This document shows positions 56,431 to 64,000 of a stretch of DNA of 64,000 bases, piece after piece (position 1 is the first letter of the stretch; each line of letters starts with the position of its first letter). The notes below the pieces were generated by a model that was not told the DNA's origin, did no database searches, and was given only the letters and a program-made list of their open reading frames with translations. Location: assembly GCA_963681505.1 (NCBI GenBank), contig OY811976.1, positions 6,128,003 to 6,192,002 of the forward strand, given 5' to 3'. Both the position numbers and the translations under genes were made by a program. The DNA is from Eunapius fragilis (Eukaryota; Porifera; Demospongiae; Spongillida; Spongillidae).

Positions 56431-57844
56431 CTTAATCATAGATTGACCAAGAAATTGTGACTTAGAATTGTGACTTAAGTCACAATTTTATAATCAAATT
56501 CAAAACCTTATATAAACTCTATTCCATTGATGTGGCTGATTGTGTACATGGATTACAAGCATACAAATTTGATGAATATATTTGAATAAATAATTGCAGC
56601 AATAGTAAATGAAGTCGTGCAATGTTAGCCTATTGTAGGCCATTCAGCATATGCTTAGTTATGCACACAGTGAAAAAATGCACGGAATCAATTTGGAATC
56701 ATTGCATGATATTACAGAGAATCACACACAAATCACACGCGTCAGATTTTCTATGTAAGATCAGGCAATGATCTTTCAGAAGATTTAAAAACCCTCTGTA
56801 AAATCAGAACGTGATTCCACACGTTTTTTCCCTGTGGCAGCTACTACCATTCTCTGACTTACTCGTCGTCATCGGTAGGTAGCCGCCCATCGCCAACGGA
56901 AGAATCAATTAGTGCAAAGTGCGCTTCATCTGGTGAAGTAAAGCTTGGTCCAGCTTCGCCATTCTCTACAACTACTAGCGGCTTCAAGCTTCGAGTGGAA
57001 AAAGCCTTTGTTGTTGTAACCTCGTCAAAACAAACCACATACTTTTTGCTACGTCCGCTTCCCTCCCTTTTACAACACCTTGTAGTTCCTTTCGGAAAAG
57101 CCTCCCGTACCTTTGTTTCGCTGACTTATTGCCTAGAACTTTGTCTGCTCCACAAACTACCCGATCACCAACAGAGAACCCGACCATCGCTATCGCGTGC
57201 GTATCGTAGGGGAGGCGTGGAAAAATCGAATTATCACCTTCTGTGCTTTCAGTTTTGACCACACCACAAAAAGAACTAAGTAGTTCTATCTGCAAAATAT
57301 AATTCTACAAGCTTCGATGTTCAATCTAGTGCATAAAACGTCATAGGTACTCGTAGAAAATACTGCTACTTTACCCGTTCAAAGCTTTGTGACTTAAGTC
57401 ACAATTTTATTGATCCTCGATACGCACTAGAGAATTGGTAGGGAAAACGTTATGCAACTTCTACACAACGTGTTTCCAAGCTGTTTAAATGCTATATTAT
57501 GAGAGCACATGCCTCCATCATCATTGTACATATTTTAAAAGCATCCTAGTTGATAGAATTCTCTTGGTGTATTAATTAGAAAAGTATTGTGACTTAAGTC
57601 ACAATGACGCGGTATTATACATTTTTTGCGAGATTGCGTACAGAGAAGGCCTTGTATTGTCAATGTTAAGTGCATCCAAGTGTTGCAAAAAACATACCTA
57701 GAACACACATGCATCCATGTATATGTGGTAAGTTTCAAAAAGTTAGTTTGCAGTTTTTTAATGTGAGATTTCCTCATTGAAAAAAATTGTGACTTAAGTC
57801 ACAATTTTGTGACTTAAGTCACAATTGGTCAATCTATGATTAAG
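56431..57844. mobile_element. TIR element with TTGTGACTTAAGTCACAA palindromes
   Basis: Terminal inverted repeats CTTAATCATAGATTGACCAA at 56431-56450 and its complement at 57825-57844. The 18-base palindrome TTGTGACTTAAGTCACAA occurs next to both ends and twice inside (near 57390 and 57590), doubled at the right end. No clear target duplication. Carries one ORF on the minus strand (56859-57295). Superfamily unassigned. Confidence 0.75.
56859..57295 (-). CDS. ORF carried by the TIR element
   Basis: Starts at 57295 or within the stretch and reads through FSVGDRVVCGADKVLGNKSA, RYGRLFRKELQGVVKG and KSMWFVLT. After a frame change near 56990 it ends SFTSPDEAHFALID and an acidic tail LPTDDDE. Could be one protein with a short intron or a frameshift. 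GDRVV... then GVV resembles small beta-barrel (chromo/KOW-like) segments of transposon-linked proteins, but this is a weak guess. Confidence 0.4.
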
Positions 57845-57915
57845 GTTCTGAAAGTGCGGTTGCCTATTCAAGTACGGTGGGCGCAGCTTATCAACAATGC
57901 CTCACCTCGCCGGCC

Positions 57916-58135
57916 AAACTATTTTGGAAAAGATAACGTCATTGTGACGGTTTCATTATTACCCCCCCCCCCCCATAACGTCATTGATATCGAAGGTTGT
58001 GGGAGTCCGGACGCCTTTTTTTTTGTTCAGTTCATCAGAACATATATTATACTATCTATGATCAGGAAATGTCACGAGCCCCCCCCCCCCCCCCCCCACA
58101 TCAAAATGACGTTATCTTTCCAAAATAGTTCGGAG
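57916..58135. repeat. Short fold-back with C runs
   Basis: AACTATTTTGGAAAAGATAA at the left is the complement of the right end near 58105-58130 (with one gap). C runs at 57962-57974 and 58080-58097 lie inside. Confidence 0.75.
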
Positions 58136-58139
58136 ACGC

Positions 58140-58300
58140 CTGTCAGGAGGGCAAAAGTGGTCCTACCTAAAAGTGGTCCGGCAGACTACCTTTGGTCGCC
58201 ATAATTGGTCCGGCCAGACCACTTTTGGATGCCAAAATTGGTCCGCCCGGACCTTATTTGTCCACCAAAATGGTCCTGGCTTGCCAAAAACGGTCCGCTA
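58140..58300. repeat. GGTCCG-rich repeat, copy 2
   Basis: At least six GGTCC(G/T) or CGGACC blocks separated by 10-20 bases, like the ends of the element at 23444-24286. Only one side is present, so probably a fragment. Confidence 0.7.
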
Positions 58301-59239
58301 TTCAGATCACAGTTAACTATACTGTCCTAGCTTTTTTTTTTCTTCAGCTGGAGGACAATGTGTCTGGCTTGCTATTTAAAATATAATAATTGTAAGTTTA
58401 TTTCAAGGCGCCACATGTAATAACGGGTATAGATTATAAATGCATTGTGCATGCTCAGTGAATACATACATGATGCATACACAAGCAAAACACATACTGC
58501 ATGTGATGCAATAAATGGCAATGCTTATGTTGAGGGCTGTTTTCAATCTGTGAACAATGCCCAGTAACTCTATAGTTTGATTCCTTTAATGATTGTTCCA
58601 ATAACCATGTATGAATAGGAAGATAATGCCTTGAATTATAATGATTCACTACAATAGTGTATAACTCTAACTGCATGCCTAGAAGAATAGTTCTTTTTAT
58701 AATGACTTCCCCATGCTGCATACATCAAATAACTGAAGGGAGGGGGGGGGGGGTGGGGGGGGGGGGGGGGGGGGGGAACAAGAGGAGGTAAGGGAAAGGA
58801 GGTATAAGGAGAGAAGGAGGGTGGTGTGGGTACATGGTACATGGTAATAAAGCACCCCCATCCATAGCCCCCCCCCCCCCCACCCCCACATATCCCTGCA
58901 TGTGACCATGTGAGGAATGTTGCTGTTTCCTCCATTATAAAGAGGATCCAACACCTCACGTGTAAGCAAAACATGCATTAAGTATTTCCCTGTTTACATG
59001 GACATTGTATTACTTATTTCCTTTTTTACTGCCTGTGCATATTGTTGGAACAATATGTAGGGAAGGGATGTATGGTGACCCTGTGGGTCATTAGAATGGG
59101 ATGTTCAGAAATGGTTTGTCACACTAAGAACAGTATATGGTGCATAGACGTTACCATGACATGTGAATACTTTACATGTGATGCGTACATATAAGAGTCA
59201 CTAACATGTCCCGTCCCCCTGAGGAATTAGGTGCTTGTT
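58301..59239. other. No clear gene; G and C runs
   Basis: G run at 58741-58776 and C runs at 58867-58886. Long Pro-rich minus-strand frames here are homopolymer artefacts. Confidence 0.5.
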
Positions 59240-59310
59240 CAATTCATTTTAAAACTCTGTGCCATTGTCTGTTGTAATAATTTTGGGCATTCGCATAAAA
59301 ATCTGCAAGG
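59240..59310 (-). pseudogene. Integrase core fragment
   Basis: MPKIITTDNGTEF then a TAA and NELNKHLIP, which fits the second Asp (TDNGTEF) of a retroviral-type integrase core. Only about 25 residues remain; it abuts the piggyBac-like MITE. Confidence 0.5.
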
Positions 59311-59373
59311 ATAGAATACAGTAAATCAGATTATTAGTGCATGTGCATGGCCATTTGGTTTTATTAATCTTAA

Positions 59374-60066
59374 CCTTTATTCTCCAGGTCCAAGTCCTAC
59401 GCGTAGGACCAATATTTGAAAATTCATTATAAAAAGAAACGCAGGTTTTTGGCATCCATTTCTCTACTGCTGATTGATGTGTCTATAGTGCTCAATTGTC
59501 AGTCTATTTTTTAAATCACACCCTTGGTTACACGATGCTAATAAACAGATACGGTTCTTAAAAATGCATTATGTAGAAATTTAATTGTCACAGAAAAAAG
59601 TACGACAAGTATAACTTTATTTGAATGTTTTTTGAAGCATGATGTGTGTGCTACTCTGCCATTTTTACCTAAAACACACTGTACGTTTTCAAGATGTTGT
59701 CCATTCACTTGGCTATTCCCGCAACATGCGTCTGACAGTTCATAAGCTAGCAATTTCCAAATCTACAATGTACTTGTTTGATATGCTTCATGCTAAAAAC
59801 CTGTCTTACTACCCTCTTCTTTTAACATGTTGCTCTGATATTCCCAACATTAGTTTTTAGTACTTTAAGTTGCTTTGCGCTAATACATATTTTAGCAATG
59901 CAGTACTGATTGTATTTGACAATCTTTGAAGAATTGCAAGAAAGTAAATATATTAATAACCATTTCAACAGTACAATGATATTTTGGTTTGTTCTTAGAT
60001 CATATGAGTTTGCTAAACGTTAACTTTAAGTTGCGTCCGATGCGTAGGACGACGGGAGATTAAAGG
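59374..60066. mobile_element. piggyBac-like MITE (693 bp) with TTAA target sites
   Basis: Flanked by TTAA at 59370-59373 and 60067-60070. Terminal inverted repeats CCTTTATTCTCC and GGAGATTAAAGG, then an inner CCTACGC/GCGTAGG pair. The left side contains the 16-base palindrome GTCCTACGCGTAGGAC. No transposase ORF. Confidence 0.75.
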
Positions 60067-60244
60067 TTAAAGTACCTTTCCTGAGCCTTTAATTTCTTTG
60101 TATGTATCGCTTGCACCCACAGGGTACATTTCTTACCAAGTACTCATATGCTTCTTGTTCCCACTTTTGGCATCTCCCTCTTAACTTAAATGAATCAGCA
60201 TTTTCACAGAGAATACGATTAATCTCCACGTGTTCAAGGTGTTT

Positions 60245-60375
60245 ATGTGCCCGGACCAGTTGTGGATTAGCCGGACAAATTTTGGCGTCATTTTAGGTCC
60301 GGCCGGACCACTTTTGGTCGCAAAAACTGGTCCGGCCGGACCGATTTTTTCCTCGGACCAAATTTTTCGTGACAC
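60245..60375. repeat. GGTCCG-rich repeat, copy 3
   Basis: Repeats GGTCCGGCCGGACC twice and ends GGACCAAATTTTTCGTGACA, almost the same terminus as the element at 23444-24286. Represents one end only. Confidence 0.75.
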
Positions 60376-62208
60376 GCCCCTATTAGTAACTTCGGTGCAC
60401 GTGAAGCCCGCCGCTGGCCCAACTGCTTCTGCTGGTCGCGGACTTAGAGCAGTTCTAAGCCATCTTCGATTGGGTAAGCATATATATGGGACGCTTAGTG
60501 CGACCAAATTAATGTGTGCTAAACGGTTTCGTGACACATGTGAGCAGATTCCAGGTGCTGTTTGGAAAAGAAATGGTTCGTGGCTGTGCACAGTGTTTTT
60601 TTTGCAAACGCTTCCTTAGCGCGTTGTAGTCATTGTGGTCGTTAACTTTATACTGGTATATTCGCGCTTCCCGAGTTGCATAACTTGATGTACAGTTGGG
60701 CGGCTTATGCATTTGTGGGGGAGAGAGAGAGAGAGGAAATAAGTATATATAGTCCTGCATGGAGTGAGGGAAGATGATTCATTAAACAATCCAGCAAATG
60801 ATTTCGCATAAATTGTTGAGTGTAGAAAACAGTACTTGGGCTAGGTACTTGAACGCTTACCAAAAAATGATGATCTAATAAAGCGATGAAAATTGTGACT
60901 GGATTTGTCTATTGAAAGTGCGCACCGTGCGAAAAAGGAAGCTCGTTTGTGTTGGTTTAACTGCAATTTTGAACTTTGCTATGTTCCTACAGTAGTTGAG
61001 TAAGTGTACTATGAATTGATGCTATTGGAACAGATCGTAATTTACTCATCTAGTTACCTTCGCATATTGAAAAATAGGTACTTTTTATAAGTTGAACATT
61101 TTCTTCATATGTTAAGGGGCAGGGAAAAAATACCTTTTCACCAATTAGGAAGGGTCATTATCTAGCTGCCTTTAAAATGGTATCAACTTCGGTTGATGCG
61201 CAAGGGGTCATACGATGGGATGTGGCTATTCGTTTGATACTGGCGTCGGGTGCACCCATATTATCTGAAAACACCAATATGCCTTAAGAAGTGTTTCTGC
61301 ATTTGAATTTATGTTTTAACAAAACACAGCATCGTTCTTTCAACCGCCAAGGCTCTGTGTCGAGCGATTCTAATTAAAAGCACCTAATCCTTTGAGAGGC
61401 AGGAATATAGAGTTCAGTTACATGTAGCTTGAGCACTAGAAGTCAAGTCCTTAAATTTTCGTAACTCTTGGATGATACGCAAGGCTTGTTTTATGGGTGG
61501 TCTGGTCCCCAGACCCACATTGTGCAGGTTTAAGATTTGGTTACCAAATTTTGTATTTCATGTTAGGATGAAGACTGCAGCTGATTTGGAGAAGTGTATT
61601 GATGATTTCAAGAGTGACATCAGTGAAAACCTTGACCTTGTTTCTGCATATGCAATCTTCTATTTTAACCATTCATGACACATGAGGGAATGTCAAGGGG
61701 TATGTACATGGGGTTTTGATGGGTTAAAAAAATCAATGAAACACATTCAGTGTGACCCAGTACATATTTTCAGAGTGGTAGAAAAAGGAAATTGGGCTGA
61801 ATAGTGATACTTTATTGTTCAAACATTATAGCTGCATCTAACGTAGTTGCAAGTCTCTTCAGGATCTCTTATTCCAGGTAAACATAGGGTAACTTTAGAT
61901 TCCCACAAGGAGGCAGCAAAAAGGTCAAAGTTCATAAAGTGGTTCCAGGTCAGTCAGGAGGGATTAGATGTTGGTGTGCCCCCTTCCCCTCTTCCCCCTG
62001 CCCCCAGGAGAGGATCATGCAGCAGATACAAGAGGGTCTGCAACTCTCCCAATGGGGGCTCCCAGCACAGCCACAAGTACACCTCCCACATCAGGCACCC
62101 ACTCTCCAACAACGAGACAGCCTCTGGTCCAAGAGCTCTCTCACCTCAAACAAGGGCAGCGACCCCAGTCTGGGTGAAATAGAGCCCTACTTGATTGATT
62201 GGCTTTGA
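60376..62208. other. No assigned gene
   Basis: An acceptor-like GTTAG at about 61566 precedes MKTAADLEKCIDDFKSDISE (to 61650), a possible exon. A frame with LPPGEDHAADTRGS at 61968-62177 is Pro/Ser/Thr-rich and unsupported. It may belong with the ORF that follows. Confidence 0.35.
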
Positions 62209-62721
62209 AACAAAACTGAAGATGAGCAAGACAATATTGTAAAATTTTGTATAAAACAAGGCAGAAAGAGTAAAGCCCTTTGCCGATCATGTGAAGAGTA
62301 TGTTGCCAAGCTGCAAGATGAAAGGCTCATTGAAAAAAATCAGAAAAAAGATAGCAGATTCCGAAAAACACTACAAAAGAAATTAATTAGTGTTGCAGAG
62401 GGCAAATCCGAGTTGTCTGTAGAGTTTTCAGACATAACTGATGACCATATGAATACTATTTCGGAAGTACTAGCCAATCCTTGCACGGTAAATAGACTCT
62501 ACTGTGAACACTTGTGGTTTGTTAACCAGCAGAATGTAATGTATAAAGGTCATGTTATCAATGTAAAGTGCTCAAAAAAGTCAACAACACCTAAAGTTAC
62601 AGTTACCTATTTGAAATAAGACAAAACGGAGGAAGGAGAAGACATTACAATGACATTGATTGAATTTGTAGTCGACTATATTACAGTTGATCTACAGATC
62701 AATGAACCTGCTACATCTTAG
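62209..62721 (+). pseudogene. Conserved-looking ORF of unknown family, one stop
   Basis: About 170 codons in one frame with a single TAA at 62617-62619. No ATG until 62413, so the start is in an upstream exon. Features: KFCIKQGRKSKALCRSC (C-x-x-C), a charged coiled-coil-like stretch (EKNQKKDSRFRKTLQKKL), SVEFSDITDDHMNTI, and a C-terminal VTVTYLK, stop, then MTLIEFVVDYITVDLQI. The end resembles a recurring tail I associate with multicopy invertebrate proteins, but I cannot name it. Confidence 0.45.
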
Positions 62722-63010
62722 TAATTAGAAATGTGTATCCAATATGATGTGTATCCAATATGGTAGTAATGTTTGGCGTATTAACTACTTGTTTTTTAAC
62801 ATCTGTAGCACAAAAAAGTCAAACCGTCACAATTTTTTCTTCCCTCTCGCATCATACCGCGTACATCCAAAAATGAGTGTTTGAAATGCCACAACTTCTG
62901 AAATACTGCACCAATAAATACAAAAAAGGCATTATTGCAATGCACATTTTTTCCTCTTTTGATATAAAAATCGCCGCATTTGATGCGATTTGAAAAAAAT
63001 GTTCAAGTAC

Positions 63011-63162
63011 CTACTTGGGCGATGCTCCACTACATGAAGTAGTAACAAATGCCAAAGCAAACAAACCGCAGTCATTGGAGCGTTTTTGTCTTTGAACAGG
63101 CTGAAACTTCAGAGCAATCTGTTCCTGAGAAGTACATAGTAATGACGCAATCTGTTCCTTGG
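63011..63162 (-). pseudogene. C48/Ulp1-like cysteine protease fragment
   Basis: KFQPVQRQKRSNDCGLFALA carries the DCGLFA nucleophile motif typical of Ulp1/SENP-type proteases found in animal transposons. It is joined in frame to integrase sequence upstream, and the His and Asp parts are missing. Confidence 0.6.
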
Positions 63163-63685
63163 TGCTGTCAGGTGGATCATTCCCAAGCATGCACTGCACA
63201 GCAGTAGATTTGTGCACAGATGTGCAATAGGCAAACAAGACCCTATCCGAAACATGTCCCAATTATTTTGCTTCTCACTGACAAGCTTTATCGGTGACCT
63301 CTGAATGGTCTGATTATAACGCTCAACTAAACCATTGCACTGAGGTGTATGATAAGCTGTGTCGGGTACCAGAGAGGATGAATAGTCTTTTGCATAGACC
63401 ATTAACAAAGACCCTACTCTGATCACTGACAATTGATCCCATGCTCCAAACCTACAGTGCATACATGTATGCATACAAGAATAGTAGTACATGTAGATAT
63501 AATACCATACTCATTAAGCTCAGTGTATTGGTGTTAATAGGATACAAATTCATATTATAGGTGCAATTCAGATACATGTTCTGTACCTGTATCATGCTAT
63601 ACAGGAAAGAGGTCGCACCCTCTGCTGTCTTTTCTGTCAGTGGATCTGCTTTGGGCCATTTTGAAAAATATTCCATGACGATCAC
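63163..63685 (-). pseudogene. Ty3/gypsy-type integrase fragment
   Basis: MEYFSKWPKADPLTEKTAEG marks the core start near 63680; after an interruption of about 170 bases (63455-63625, perhaps an intron or insertion), YHTPQCNGLVERYNQTIQR gives the Glu motif near 63320. LFAYCTSVHKSTAVQCMLGN is the usual end of the core. Frames change between parts. Confidence 0.75.
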
Positions 63686-64000
63686 AATATATCAATTGCC
63701 TGATAAGGTCTTGGGGAGGTGTCCAATGAGATCAATGTCAACCAGTACAGTACAATGCTATTAAATAAATATGTACGTTGTTGCAGTGTCATTTACTTTC
63801 ATGTTTTAAAATGGCAGTAATTATCATATATAAAATTAATTTGGCCTATGAAATAGTATGAATTAGCAATGTGTACTATTGCAAGAAACATTATGCATCA
63901 CTTTAGAATACAGAAAATTCAAGCGCTGTTGATATATACATAGCAGTTTGTGTATCTGTGTAGCACTCAAATAAAATGAAACAATGTTGAGTGATAATCA

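Noticed and set aside
58636..58978. Proline-rich frames on the minus strand
   Set aside because: G and C homopolymers translated; not supported by anything else.

Overview
The window looks like animal nuclear DNA, most likely from a sponge. The evidence is a multi-exon gene with GT-AG introns of only about 44-62 bases, a dense and mostly decayed retrotransposon and DNA-transposon load (Ty3/gypsy, Ty1/copia, hAT, piggyBac-like, fold-back elements), and no prokaryotic operon structure. The sponge assignment is an inference from intron size and element types; no marker gene proves it. I could compute no identities, so statements of similarity come from reading the sequence.

Layout. (1) 1-27882 is one very large imperfect palindrome. 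The left arm (1-9392, possibly continuing off the window) and the right arm (about 20105-27882, inverted) enclose a 10.7-kb spacer. Each arm carries tandem copies of a repeat unit of about 1.26 kb (four on the left, two damaged on the right), an OTU cysteine-protease pseudogene, and a two-exon gene for a secreted protein with a bacterial-type EndoU nuclease domain. The EndoU gene is intact in both arms. (2) The spacer holds a broken Ty3/gypsy element (10.1-14.1 kb) and a RAG1-like gene of about 12 exons (15.7-19.2 kb). That gene has a RING finger, a DDE triad and RAG1-style zinc-binding pairs. (3) 27.9-37.1 kb holds a hAT fragment cut at the palindrome edge, a coding hairpin in CA-rich minisatellite, and an unrecognised gene (35.1-37.1 kb) split by an internally deleted hAT with a perfect 8-bp target duplication. 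(4) 37.7-49.7 kb is rich in fold-back elements, with one decayed gypsy fragment. (5) 49.9-56 kb is a nest of retroelements: a second RAG1-like RING fragment, a gypsy on +, a 5'-truncated copia with its 3' LTR, and a gypsy on -. (6) 56.4-64 kb has a TIR element studded with an 18-base palindrome, a piggyBac-like MITE, GGTCCG-rich repeats, an unrecognised conserved ORF and an integrase/C48-protease chimera.

The main point of interest is the RAG1-like recombinase gene lying in the loop of a palindrome whose arms carry a secreted EndoU nuclease. Whether the two are functionally linked cannot be told from sequence. The window is also marked by many long G or C homopolymers, one of them inside a RAG1-like exon.
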